Shown in pieces: positions 1 to 8,062 of a stretch of 64,000 bases of DNA. The notes beneath the pieces are model-generated. The model worked only from the letters and a program-made list of their open reading frames with translations. It had not been told where the DNA came from and did no database searches. The DNA is from Granulosicoccus sp963833195. Lineage in GTDB: Bacteria; Pseudomonadota; Gammaproteobacteria; Granulosicoccales; Granulosicoccaceae. The stretch is taken from positions 2,108,001 through 2,172,000 of the forward strand of contig CAWHXF010000027.1 of assembly GCA_963833195.1 (NCBI GenBank). The letters run 5' to 3'. The position numbers were made by a program, and so were the translations under genes. The first letter of the stretch is position 1, and the number at the start of each line of letters is the position of its first letter.

Positions 1-105
1 GCCGCATCGATCGAGGACGACGCGACGCTCGCCGCCGTCGCCGCGGGCAACGCGGCGCGCGTGTTCGGCGCTCCTGCCACGGGCACCGCCGGAGCGGTGG
101 CGTGA
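1..105 (+). CDS. Amidohydrolase-like protein, C-terminal fragment (cut by window edge)
   Basis: Only the last 34 codons are present. The stretch GNAARVFG is the usual C-terminal signature of the amidohydrolase_2 (metal-dependent TIM-barrel hydrolase) family, where a '(G)NAxRLFG' helix closes the barrel. The TGA stop overlaps the GTG start of the next gene by 4 bp, so the two are almost certainly co-translated. The next gene is from the same family, so this looks like a tandem pair. Substrate unknown; the assignment rests on a short motif plus the neighbour. Confidence 0.6.
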   Translation, partial: AASIEDDATLAAVAAGNAARVFGAPATGTAGAVA

Positions 106-911
106 ACGCGCTGTTCGACATCCACGCGCACCTCGGCGGCAGCGACACGGGCGAGCTCTACTACGGCCAGCTCGAGACGGCCGAATACCGTGCGCTCATG
201 GACGCGGCCGGGGTGTCCCACGCGGTCGCCTTCGCGCCGCTGCGCACCGACGGCTACCGGCAGGCCAACGCGGCGCTGCTGGCCGAATGCGAGGCGGCGG
301 ACGACGACCGGATCCGCCCGTTCGCGCGCCTGGGCGGCGATCGGTTGCCGATCAGCGAGCCGGAGCTGTGGATCGCGCGTCGCGCGGCGCGCGCCCGGCT
401 CGGCCGCCTCGCGGGCCGTGGCCGCGCGCCGGACGTGGAGCCCGGCACGCTCGCGCGCTACGCGGGCGTGAAGCTCCTGCCGCACCTGGACGGCGTTCCG
501 GACGACGCGATCTTCGACGAGATCAACACGGCCGGCTTGCCCGTGCTAACGCACGCGGGCCGCTACGCCACCCCGCGCTTCATCGCGAAGGCCGTGCTGC
601 CGAAGCTCGACGGCACCCTGATCCTCGCCCACCTCGGCGCGTTTCCCGACCGCGAACGGGAGTTGAAGGACGCCGTCGCGCTCGCCGAGGCCCACCCGCG
701 CGTGCTGCTCGACACCAGCGGCATCTGGATCGCCGACTTCCTCGCCTACGCGGTGCGGCGCGTGCCGCGACGACTCGTCTTCGGCTCGGACTGCCCGCTC
801 ACGACGCCCGCCACGGCGTGGCGCATGGTGGAATCGGTGGTCGGCGACGCCGGCCTGCGCCGCCGCATCGGCTTCGAGCGCGCGGCGGAGCTGTTCGGCG
901 TGGCAGGCTGA
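102..911 (+). CDS. Amidohydrolase family (amidohydrolase_2) metal-dependent hydrolase
   Basis: 269 aa, GTG start in a 4-bp GTGA overlap with the upstream gene. An N-terminal FDIHAHLG metal-binding HxH motif, a central LTHAGR and LILAHLGAF (metal or substrate histidines on barrel strands), and a late FGSDCP aspartate motif appear in the order expected for amidohydrolase_2 TIM-barrel enzymes. The C-terminal AAELFGV matches the family tail. Members hydrolyse or decarboxylate small cyclic or aromatic acids and sugars; nothing here identifies the substrate. Probably cytosolic, no signal peptide. Confidence 0.8.
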   Translation: MNALFDIHAHLGGSDTGELYYGQLETAEYRALMDAAGVSHAVAFAPLRTDGYRQANAALLAECEAADDDRIRPFARLGGDRLPISEPELWIARRAARARLGRLAGRGRAPDVEPGTLARYAGVKLLPHLDGVPDDAIFDEINTAGLPVLTHAGRYATPRFIAKAVLPKLDGTLILAHLGAFPDRERELKDAVALAEAHPRVLLDTSGIWIADFLAYAVRRVPRRLVFGSDCPLTTPATAWRMVESVVGDAGLRRRIGFERAAELFGVAG

Positions 912-958
912 TCCACCGACCTCCCCCCGACGCCCACATCGCCCCCCCCGAACGACGC

Positions 959-1912
959 ATGCCCTCACTCGCGCACCACCTGCCCCGCGGCCTCGCCGCC
1001 GAGCTCACCCGCCGCTCGCTGTGGGGGGCGGTGCCGCGCGCCGTGCGTCCCGCGCCGCCGGGCCCGCCCATGCTGGCGCTGAGCTTCGATCTCGACTATC
1101 GCGAGGACACGCTCGCGCTGCCCGCGCTGGTGGCGTTGCTGGATCGGCTCGGCCTGCCGATGACCGTGTTCTCGATCGGCAGGCTCGTCGAGCGGGACCC
1201 GACGCCCTACGCCGAGGCCGCCGCGGCGGGCCACGAGATCGCCAACCACACGTGGTCGCACCCGGACAACCCGGTGCTGAACCCCGACCGCGAGTTCTGG
1301 CACCTGGACGAGGCGGAGATGATCGACGAGATCGGGCGCTGCCAGGACGCGCTCGAGCGGCATGCCGGGGCGCGACCCACGAGCTTTCGCTCGCCGCACT
1401 TCAAGGACGCGTTCCGCATGATGTCGGCGTTGAGGCGGTTCCCGGAGATCACCTGCGTGAGCACGGCGCTCGCCAGCAAGTGTCCCGTGCCGACGCCCTA
1501 CCTGCCCGCGCGCGAGCCGGTCGCCGGGGACCTGAGCCTGCATTTTCCCGCCGCCGCCGCGAGTCCCGCGCCCGCGGCGGGGCCGCTCATGGTGCCGCTG
1601 ACGCCGTGCCCGGGCATGCGCTGGTCGCCGTTCTGCTCGTACAGCGCGATACGCCTGCCGCGCGACCCCGCGCGCGGTGCGGGCATGCTCGGCGTGCCGG
1701 AATGGGAGCGACGCTGGGCACGCATGCTCGGCCGCGCGGCCCGCCGCGGCTTCGCGTCGGTCTACTTCGACCCCATCGACGTCATGCGCGACGACCAGAC
1801 GCGCGCCGCCTTCGAGCGCATGCTCGTCCACGCGGTCGATGCCGGTTGGCGCGTGTCCACCGTCGCCGAGGTGGAGCGGGCGTGGCGCGAGGTCGTGCCG
1901 GCGGCGCCGTGA
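959..1912 (+). CDS. Polysaccharide deacetylase (NodB-homology) family protein
   Basis: 317 aa from the ATG at 959; the frame is open further upstream but that part overlaps the previous gene. The NodB motifs are visible: SFDLDYRED (catalytic and metal aspartates around residues 44-46), the metal histidines in HTWSH (residues 97 and 101), and SFRSPH as motif 3. Such enzymes remove N-acetyl groups from GlcNAc-containing glycans, or formyl or other acyl groups from sugars, with a divalent metal. No signal peptide, so a cytosolic sugar-intermediate substrate is possible. Its stop overlaps the next glycosyltransferase start (TGATG), suggesting one envelope-polysaccharide or glycolipid operon. Confidence 0.85.
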   Translation: MPSLAHHLPRGLAAELTRRSLWGAVPRAVRPAPPGPPMLALSFDLDYREDTLALPALVALLDRLGLPMTVFSIGRLVERDPTPYAEAAAAGHEIANHTWSHPDNPVLNPDREFWHLDEAEMIDEIGRCQDALERHAGARPTSFRSPHFKDAFRMMSALRRFPEITCVSTALASKCPVPTPYLPAREPVAGDLSLHFPAAAASPAPAAGPLMVPLTPCPGMRWSPFCSYSAIRLPRDPARGAGMLGVPEWERRWARMLGRAARRGFASVYFDPIDVMRDDQTRAAFERMLVHAVDAGWRVSTVAEVERAWREVVPAAP

Positions 1913-3222
1913 TGCGCGTCCCGCCCCGCGTGCTGCACGTCTTCGAGAGCTGGCCACCGGTTCCCTCGGGCTACGCGAGCCGCTCGCGCTGGATCGTCGA
2001 GGGACAGCGGGACACCGGCGTCGCGCTGCCGGCCGCGCTCGTGACGACGCGCCAGTCGGTCTACGGCGAGGACGACGCGACACCGCTCGAGGGCGTGCCC
2101 GTCGAACGGCTCGCCCCGTCCGGGATGGAGCGCGCGCTGCGCGGCGCACCGGTGCCGGGGTTGCATCGTCCGTGGTTCGTCGACGGTGCGCACCTGACGC
2201 GCGGCATCGAGGCGGCGGCGCGCACGCACCGCGCCGAGCTCGTCCACGTGCACTGGGCGAGCGGCATCGGCCGGGCGGCCGCACGGGCCGCGGATCGGCT
2301 CGGCCTGCCGCTGGTGGCGGAGTTGCGGTTCGACCTGGCGGGCGCGATGTGCGCCCAGAGCGGCACCGCGCGCGCTCGCGAAGCCGGCCGTGCCGGACGC
2401 ATCGAGGCGCTCGCGCGCTGGTGGTTCGACGCGCACCTGCGGCGCGCCGACGTCATCGTGGCGGCGAGCGACGCGCTCGCGCGCTTCACCGCCGCCCGCC
2501 TGCCCGGCCGGTGCGCGGACATCGTCACGGTGCCGAACGGGATCGACGAGGCGTTCCTGGCGTCGTGCGACGCGGCCCGCGCAACCCGTACCGACCCGGC
2601 CACCGCGGACGAGGGCCGGCGACTCGTCGTGGGCACGACGAGCCGCATGCTGCGCTACGAGGGCCTCGAGACGCTGCTGACGTGCGCGGCGGCCCTGCCG
2701 CAGGTGGACTGGGTGTTCGTGGGCGACGGTCCCGAGAACGACGAGCTCCGCCGCCTGGCCGGAGCGCTGACGGCCGAGCGCGCGGACCGGGTGCGTTTCA
2801 CGGGGCGCGTGCCCGCCGCGGCCATTCCGGCCCTGCTGGCCTCGATGGACGTGTTCGCGGTGCCCCGGCGCGCGCTCTCCATCACGCGCCACGCCAGCCC
2901 CATCAAGGTGGTGGAGGCCATGGCGTGCGCCCGCACCGTGGTCGCCACCGACGTCGGCGACATCGGCGCGCTGCTCGAGGACGGACGCGGCCTGCTCGTG
3001 ACGCCGGGGGATACCGAGGCCTTCACGGATGCGCTGCGGTGCGCGCTCGAGGATGCGTCGCTGCGCGCGACCACCGGCGCCGCCGCGCGGGCGCGCGTGC
3101 GCGACGAGTACCGCGGCCACGAGCTCATCCGGCGCTACGCGGACATCTACACGCGGGCGCTCGGACGCGGCGTGCCCGCCGCGGACGTGCGGGCGGCCGC
3201 GAGCGTGTCCCGGGGCTCGTGA
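1912..3222 (+). CDS. Glycosyltransferase family 4 (GT-B fold)
   Basis: 436 aa, ATG overlapping the deacetylase stop by one base. Two Rossmann-like halves: an N-terminal acceptor half with VHVHW and a C-terminal donor half with VPNGID, FVGDGPE and a SPIKVVEAMA...VVATDVG segment that carries the E-x7-E type nucleotide-sugar contact of GT4 enzymes. Retaining transfer from an NDP-sugar is the family reaction; donor and acceptor cannot be told. No membrane segment. The last three codons (GGC TCG TGA) lie inside a sequence related to the ends of the 268-bp repeat at 7795, so the repeat may have fixed this gene's stop codon. Confidence 0.85.
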   Translation: MRVPPRVLHVFESWPPVPSGYASRSRWIVEGQRDTGVALPAALVTTRQSVYGEDDATPLEGVPVERLAPSGMERALRGAPVPGLHRPWFVDGAHLTRGIEAAARTHRAELVHVHWASGIGRAAARAADRLGLPLVAELRFDLAGAMCAQSGTARAREAGRAGRIEALARWWFDAHLRRADVIVAASDALARFTAARLPGRCADIVTVPNGIDEAFLASCDAARATRTDPATADEGRRLVVGTTSRMLRYEGLETLLTCAAALPQVDWVFVGDGPENDELRRLAGALTAERADRVRFTGRVPAAAIPALLASMDVFAVPRRALSITRHASPIKVVEAMACARTVVATDVGDIGALLEDGRGLLVTPGDTEAFTDALRCALEDASLRATTGAAARARVRDEYRGHELIRRYADIYTRALGRGVPAADVRAAASVSRGS

Positions 3223-3243
3223 AGCAATAGAGTGTGCGTCCCG
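3213..3243 (+). repeat. Solo copy of the 31-bp end of the 268-bp cloverleaf element
   Basis: 31 bp matching the terminal repeat of the element at 7795-8062 at about 27 of 31 positions, including the AGTGTGCGTCC core. No matching right end is found before the next gene begins at 3287. It contains the TGA stop of the upstream glycosyltransferase. Read as a relic or a one-ended insertion of the family. Confidence 0.6.
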
Positions 3244-3286
3244 CCGGCGTAGCGTCGGCGGCACGACGACGCGGCGGGAGGAGCAC

Positions 3287-4435
3287 ATGCAGGACGACGA
3301 AGGCGAGACGGTCACGAACGGCGGCTGGAAGGCCCTGGCCCACCGGGCGGGCCTCGGCGCGGAGCGCGCGTTCGAGCGCGTGCGGGATCGCTTCGACGCG
3401 CGCTTTCGCGCGGACAGGCCGCTGCACGTCGTGCCCTATCCCGGACACGCCAGCGCGGATCGCGCCACGCTGTCGGCGCGCGTGCTCGTCTACACCGACC
3501 CGCCCGACGGCGATCCGGATGCCCTGTGGACGCGGCTGCAGGCGAGCTATCGCCGCTTCGAGACCGACGAGGTGCCGGGCGCGCGCGTGCGCCTGGCGTG
3601 CGGCGAGCTCGAGCTCGAGACCCTGACCGACACCGAAGGCTACGCGCACTTCGACTTCAAGCCCCCCACCGGCAGCGGCCCCCTCGACATCGTCCTGTGG
3701 CTGCCCGATTCACCCGAGGCGCCGCGCGTGCGCACCACGGTGCTGCGGCCCGCCGACGGTGCGCCCTTCGGCGTCGTCAGCGACGTGGACGACACCGTGC
3801 TCGTCACCGACGCGACGTCCATGCTGCGCATGATGCGGCTCACGCTGCTGGAATCGAGCGCCTCGCGCGTCGCGTTCCCGGGCGTGGCCGCGTTCTACGG
3901 CGCGATGGTGCGTCGCGGCGCGCCGCTCTTCTACGTCTCCTCCAGCCCGTGGAACCTGCACGAGTTCCTCGAGGACTTCATGCGTCTGAAGGGGCTGCCC
4001 GTCGGGCCTCTGCTGCTGCGCGACCTCGGCATCGACGAGAACAAGCTCGGCGCCGGCACGCACGGCGGGCACAAGCTCCGGGCCATCCGCTCGGTGCTGG
4101 AGCGACACGCCGCGCTGCCCTTCGTGCTGATCGGCGACAGCGGGCAGCACGACCCCGAGATCTACGCGACGGTGTGCCGCGAGCATCCGGACCGCATCCG
4201 CGCGGTGTACATCCGCGACGTGGCCGAGGACTTTCGCCGCGCCGAGGTGCACCGCCTCGTGGAGGAGCTCGCCGGGCTCGGCATCGACATGCTGCTGGTA
4301 CCGGACACGCTCGCCGCGGCCCGGCACGCCGCCACGCTCGGTCTGATCGACGATGCCGCGCTCGCCGCCGTGGCGGCCGACGTGGACGCGGACCTCGCCC
4401 CGCACGACGCCGCGGACGAGCAGCCCGAGGCTTGA
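3287..4435 (+). CDS. App1 family protein (DUF2183, phosphatidate-phosphatase-like)
   Basis: 382 aa, ATG preceded by GGGAGGAG at ideal spacing. The C-terminal two thirds match the App1/DUF2183 catalytic domain: SDVDDTVL (HAD-like DxDxT nucleophile, about residue 165), FYVSSSPWNL, GPLLLRDLG, and IGDSGQHDPEIY with the second metal aspartate. The N-terminal third is the usual beta-rich domain ending FDFKPP. Yeast App1 dephosphorylates phosphatidic acid; bacterial homologues are uncharacterised, so lipid phosphatase activity is inferred. The next gene, an alpha/beta hydrolase, starts 2 bp after the stop, consistent with a lipid-related pair. Confidence 0.85.
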   Translation: MQDDEGETVTNGGWKALAHRAGLGAERAFERVRDRFDARFRADRPLHVVPYPGHASADRATLSARVLVYTDPPDGDPDALWTRLQASYRRFETDEVPGARVRLACGELELETLTDTEGYAHFDFKPPTGSGPLDIVLWLPDSPEAPRVRTTVLRPADGAPFGVVSDVDDTVLVTDATSMLRMMRLTLLESSASRVAFPGVAAFYGAMVRRGAPLFYVSSSPWNLHEFLEDFMRLKGLPVGPLLLRDLGIDENKLGAGTHGGHKLRAIRSVLERHAALPFVLIGDSGQHDPEIYATVCREHPDRIRAVYIRDVAEDFRRAEVHRLVEELAGLGIDMLLVPDTLAAARHAATLGLIDDAALAAVAADVDADLAPHDAADEQPEA

Positions 4436-4437
4436 GC

Positions 4438-5508
4438 GTGCGGGACGTGCGCGCGGCCTTCGCCGCGCGCTGGCTGGAAGTGGCGCGCGAGGCGGACGCG
4501 CGCGGGGACGCGACGGGCGGGCTGCGCGCCGGCACCCACGAGGCCGCCGTGCGTCACGCGCTCGCGTCCGACATCCGCACCGCCGCGCAAGGGCTCGATG
4601 TGCGGCGCGTCGACTCGGCGGGCATCAGCGACGTCGTGGTCGTGCCGGGCGTTCTCGGCGACACCGTGCGGTTGCTGGTCGCGCCCTTCTCGTTCGCGAG
4701 CGAGCCGCTCGCCCCGCACGGCATCCGCACGACGGTCGCGCGCGTGAACGGACGCACCGGCTGCGCGCGCAACGCGGACCTGCTGCGCGGCGTCGTGCTG
4801 GACGCCGCCGCGCGCGAAGGGCGACCGATCAACCTGGTCGGCTACTCGAAGGGCTGCACCGACGCGCTGCACATGCTGGCGCGGTACCCCGACACGCACG
4901 CGGCGCTGCACTCGCTCGTGAGCATGGCGGGCGTCGTGCGCGGCACGCCGCTCGCCGCGCGCACGCCCGCCTGGGTCTCGAATGCCCTGCGCTGGACGCC
5001 GCTGCCGGGCGTGCCGTTCGGCGACGGCCGCGCGGTGGCCGACCTGACGCCGGCCGCGCGCGCCGCGCACCTGGCGGACCATCCCCTGCCCGCGGGCATC
5101 CGCTACGCGAGCGTGGTGGCGGCGGCATCGCCCGGCAACGTCTCGCGCGTGCTGCGCGGCTCGTGGGAAACGCTCGCGCACACCGAGGCGGGCGGGCGCG
5201 ACGGCAACGACGCGCAGGTGATCGCGAGCGACGCCGTCCTGCCGGCGGGGGATCTGCTGGCCCGCGTCGACGCCGATCACTGGGCGCTGGTCCTGCCCAT
5301 CACCGAGCGGTTGCCGCCCGCGCGAGTGCTGGTGGACCGCAACGACTTTCCGCGCGTGACGCTGCTGCGCGCGCTGCTGGAGCACGTGAGCCTGCCGGAC
5401 GACGCCGCGGCGTGCGTCGACGAGGTCCACGATGACGGGCCGAGGGAACATCGAGCCGGCCCTGCCGGTACGCTGCGACCTTCCTTCCGGGCCGTGCCTC
5501 CGCCATGA
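4438..5508 (+). CDS. Alpha/beta hydrolase, lipase-like
   Basis: 356 aa from GTG 4438 (a TTG at 4432 overlaps the App1 stop and is an alternative). The nucleophile elbow GYSKG (Ser about residue 137) follows INLVGYSKG, preceded by a VPGVLGDTVR oxyanion-type segment; DADHW near residue 281 supplies a likely catalytic histidine. No signal peptide or membrane helix. The last ~25 residues are low complexity and overlap the next gene's ATG. Likely an intracellular esterase or lipase acting with the upstream App1 protein; substrate unknown. Confidence 0.7.
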   Translation: MRDVRAAFAARWLEVAREADARGDATGGLRAGTHEAAVRHALASDIRTAAQGLDVRRVDSAGISDVVVVPGVLGDTVRLLVAPFSFASEPLAPHGIRTTVARVNGRTGCARNADLLRGVVLDAAAREGRPINLVGYSKGCTDALHMLARYPDTHAALHSLVSMAGVVRGTPLAARTPAWVSNALRWTPLPGVPFGDGRAVADLTPAARAAHLADHPLPAGIRYASVVAAASPGNVSRVLRGSWETLAHTEAGGRDGNDAQVIASDAVLPAGDLLARVDADHWALVLPITERLPPARVLVDRNDFPRVTLLRALLEHVSLPDDAAACVDEVHDDGPREHRAGPAGTLRPSFRAVPPP

Positions 5509-6515
5509 AGCTCGCCTCGCTCGACGATCACCATTCCCGCGACGGCCGACTCGTCGTGGTGTCGAGGGATCTCGCCCGATTCGCGTCCGCCGCCTCGGTC
5601 GCCCCCACGCTGCAGCACGCGCTCGACACCTGGGCCCGCGCCGAGCCGAGGTTGCGCGCCATCGCGAGCGCCCTGGAGAACGATCGGATACACAACCGGG
5701 CCTTCGACGAGCACACGGCCCTCTCGCCGCTGCCGCGCGCCTACCAATGGGCCGACGGTTCGGCCTACGTCAACCACGTGGAGCTCGTGCGCAAGGCGCG
5801 CGGCGCGGAGATGCCCGCGAGCTTCTGGACCGATCCGCTCATGTACCAGGGCGGCTCGGACACCTTCCTCGCCCCGCGCGCGCCCATCCGCATGCCCACG
5901 ACCGAGTGGGGCATCGACATGGAGGGCGAGGTGGCCGTGGTGGTGGGCGACGTGCCGCTCGGCGCGTCGCGCGCGGAGGCGCTCGCGGCCATCCGGCTCG
6001 TCATGCTGGTCAACGACGTCTCGCTGCGCGCGCTGATTCCCGGCGAGCTCGCCAAGGGCTTCGGCTTCTTCCAGTCCAAGCCGTCGAGCGCGTTCACGCC
6101 CATGGCGGTGACGCCCGACGAGCTCGGCGAGGCGTGGCGGGACGGCAAGCTGCACCTGCCGCTGCACGTCGATCTGAACGGCGTTCCGTTCGGACGCGCG
6201 GACGCCGGCGTCGACATGACGTTCGACTTCGGCACGCTCGTGGCGCACGCCGCGAAGTCCAGGCCGCTCGGCGCCGGCACCATCGTCGGCTCGGGCACCG
6301 TGTCGAACAAGCTCGACGGCGGCCCCGGCAGGCCGATCGCCGACGGCGGCGTCGGCTACTCGTGCCTGGCGGAGCTGCGCACCATCGAGACGATCGAGCG
6401 CGGCGAGCCGTCCACGCCGTTCCTGCGCTTCGGTGATCGCGTGCGCATCGAGATGCCGGGCGCGGACGGGGCATCGCTGTTCGGCGCCATCGATCAGGTG
6501 GTCGAGGAGTTCTAG
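5505..6515 (+). CDS. Fumarylacetoacetate hydrolase (FAH) family protein
   Basis: 336 aa, ATG in a 4-bp overlap with the previous stop. FAH-fold hallmarks: IDMEGEVAVVVGD with the metal-binding E-x-E...D arrangement, LVNDVSLR, KGFGFFQSKPS, a GTIVGSGTVSN segment and a C-terminal GDRVRIEM. Family members cleave C-C bonds of acyl-pyruvates or decarboxylate oxaloacetate; the length fits FAA hydrolases of the UGA2/ureidoglycolate-lyase-like group. The stop codon TAG is the first three bases of the 268-bp element that follows. Confidence 0.85.
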   Translation: MKLASLDDHHSRDGRLVVVSRDLARFASAASVAPTLQHALDTWARAEPRLRAIASALENDRIHNRAFDEHTALSPLPRAYQWADGSAYVNHVELVRKARGAEMPASFWTDPLMYQGGSDTFLAPRAPIRMPTTEWGIDMEGEVAVVVGDVPLGASRAEALAAIRLVMLVNDVSLRALIPGELAKGFGFFQSKPSSAFTPMAVTPDELGEAWRDGKLHLPLHVDLNGVPFGRADAGVDMTFDFGTLVAHAAKSRPLGAGTIVGSGTVSNKLDGGPGRPIADGGVGYSCLAELRTIETIERGEPSTPFLRFGDRVRIEMPGADGASLFGAIDQVVEEF

Positions 6516-6780
6516 TGGTCTGTCTCGGAGATAGTGTGGGGCTCAGAGCCTTCGTGCGCCTTCCCGGCAAGGCGCATCGACGAAGGCGCACCGGGGTGCG
6601 ACGAGGAGGTGCAACGCAGTCCGGGGAGGCGCACGAAGGCTCCCTCCGGGCGAGCCTGAGAGCCGCGGCGGACCGCGTTGGGCCCGCTCGGAGTAGCCCC
6701 GCTACGCCTTCGCGAACCCGCCTTGCCGCCACGGCTCTCAGGCTCGCTGAGCCCCACACTATCTCCGAGACAGACCACTA
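6513..6780. repeat. 268-bp cloverleaf inverted-repeat element, copy 1
   Basis: Perfect 34-bp terminal inverted repeats (6513-6546 and 6747-6780) enclose two long arms. Left arm: 16-bp stem 6546-6561 with 6627-6642, carrying an apical hairpin 6587-6592/6595-6600. Right arm: 16-bp stem 6650-6665 with 6732-6747, carrying an apical hairpin 6693-6697/6701-6705. No ORF of note inside. CTAG occurs at both outer edges (6512-6515 and 6778-6781). The left end supplies the TAG stop of the FAH-family gene. Same length and architecture as 7795-8062 but with different stem sequences. I do not recognise it as a named REP, MITE or RNA family. Confidence 0.85.
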
Positions 6781-6828
6781 GGCCGCGTCGCGGTGCGCCG
6801 TGCCGGCGCACGCGCTCGCCCGGGCCGC

Positions 6829-6886
6829 GCTGCAACAGTTACAGCGCCGATACCCGTTTCGTCCCGTGGCGTGCGGGCGTATCGGC
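6829..6886. promoter_or_regulatory. Upstream region with a 13-bp dyad and an inverted repeat (possible operators)
   Basis: TGCAACAGTTACA at 6831-6843 is a near-palindrome, framed by GCGC on both sides; the same 13-mer occurs upstream of fliE at 52879. Next to it, GCCGATACCCG (6846-6856) pairs with 6874-6886 (its reverse complement begins GCCGATAC). Both lie 70-125 bp before the gene at 6956. Function is inferred only from position and symmetry. Confidence 0.3.
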
Positions 6887-6955
6887 CGCGGGCCGATCGA
6901 TGCAGCGTGGACGGCGGCGCACTCCGCGCCGCTCGCCACCGGGACCTCGCCGCAC

Positions 6956-7861
6956 ATGCAAGCCTCCGATCCCCTGACGGCCCCCGCACCGGGCTCCGCC
7001 GCCGACGCCCGCACCCGGCAGCTCGTGACCGAAGCGCTGCACAGGCTGCTGCGCGACGACTGCCTGCGCAACGCCCCTCAGATGTCGGCGTTCCTGCGCT
7101 ACGTGGTGGAGCGCAGCCTCGCCGGCGACGCGGGTCGCATCAAGGGCTACACCATCGGGGTCGAGGCGCTCGGCAAGCAGGCGGGCTTCGACCCGCACAG
7201 CGACCCGTCCGTGCGCGTGCTGGCCAAGCGCCTGCGCGACACGCTGCGCGACTACTACGCGCGCGGCGAACGGCACGCCGCGCGCATCTCGCTGTGCACC
7301 GGCCACTACCGGCCGGAATTCGTGCTGGAGGACGGCGTCGAGGCGGCGGAACCGGTGCCGGTGGCGCGGCCGGAGCGCGAGGGCAGACCGGTGCTGCACC
7401 TGGTGATCGAGCCCGCGGCCCAGGCGCTGGAGCGCCGGTTGGCGCTGGTGCTCGGGGGCGCGCTGTCGCGCCTCGGCGGCGTGCAGGTGCGGCGCGCGGC
7501 CGAGCCGCCGCGCGACGAGCGAGCGTCCGACCGCGTGCTGTCGCTGTGCGCGTGCAGGCTCGGCGCGTCGGTGCGACTCGATCTCACGCTGACCGATGCG
7601 TGCGAGGGCGCGATACTGCGGGCCGATGCGGTGGCGTTTCCGGCGGCCGACGACGACGCGCTGGACCAGCGCGCCCTGGACGCGCTGACCGGCTGGCTGG
7701 CCGATGCGCTCGCCGACGACGAACGGCCGCTCGGCACCGCTCGGGCGGACGCGGCCGCGGCGTGCGCGGCGGCCGCCGAGGCGTTCGATTCCCAAGGGCT
7801 CGTGAGGCAACAAAGTGTGCGTCCTGCCGGCCCTGTGCGCTTGTCCCGCAAGGCGCTGTGA
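6956..7861 (+). CDS. Orphan N-terminal-type winged-helix-like domain protein (adenylate-cyclase/TPR-associated domain)
   Basis: 301 aa from ATG 6956; GTG 6800 is open but adds unrelated sequence. Residues ~20-110 (FLRYVVERSLAG...IKGYTIGVEALG...DPSVRVLAKRLRDTLRDYY) match the domain usually found at the N-terminus of bacterial adenylate cyclases, CadC-like regulators and TPR/TolB proteins. The expected cyclase, TPR or membrane part is absent. The remaining ~190 residues are Ala/Arg-rich and unrecognised. The reading frame runs through the left end of the 7795 element, which adds ~22 residues and the stop codon, so the native C-terminus may have been replaced. Confidence 0.55.
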   Translation: MQASDPLTAPAPGSAADARTRQLVTEALHRLLRDDCLRNAPQMSAFLRYVVERSLAGDAGRIKGYTIGVEALGKQAGFDPHSDPSVRVLAKRLRDTLRDYYARGERHAARISLCTGHYRPEFVLEDGVEAAEPVPVARPEREGRPVLHLVIEPAAQALERRLALVLGGALSRLGGVQVRRAAEPPRDERASDRVLSLCACRLGASVRLDLTLTDACEGAILRADAVAFPAADDDALDQRALDALTGWLADALADDERPLGTARADAAAACAAAAEAFDSQGLVRQQSVRPAGPVRLSRKAL

Positions 7862-8062
7862 GCGAGGGTAGCGGCGCTACCCGAGCGAACAGCAACGCAG
7901 CGGGGCGGGCGCACAGGGCCGGCCCCGTAGGGGTCGCCCCGCAGAGCGCGCCAACCGTCGTTGCTCGTCGGTCACGTGGCGCCGCCACGCTCCCTCCTCG
8001 ACGCCTAGGCTGACGCGCTCTGCGGGGCGACAGGACGCACACTTTGTTGCCTCACGAGCCCT
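7795..8062. repeat. 268-bp cloverleaf inverted-repeat element, copy 2
   Basis: Perfect 32-bp terminal inverted repeats (7795-7826 and 8031-8062). Left arm: 15-bp stem 7826-7840 with 7909-7923, apical hairpin 7867-7872/7876-7881. Right arm: perfect 18-bp stem 7933-7950 with 8014-8031, apical hairpin 7976-7980/7984-7988. Loop motifs CAAGGCGC (7849-7856) and GCAACGCAG (7892-7900) also occur in copy 1 at the equivalent places (6568-6575, 6611-6619), while the stems differ. It lies between convergent genes, supplies the end of the gene to its left and overlaps the TAG stop of flgN. Confidence 0.85.

Noticed and set aside
6513..8062. Interpretation of the two elements as insertion sequences, CRISPR or tRNA-like genes
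   Set aside because: No transposase or ORF inside, no direct-repeat/spacer pattern, and the arms are far longer than those of a tRNA.
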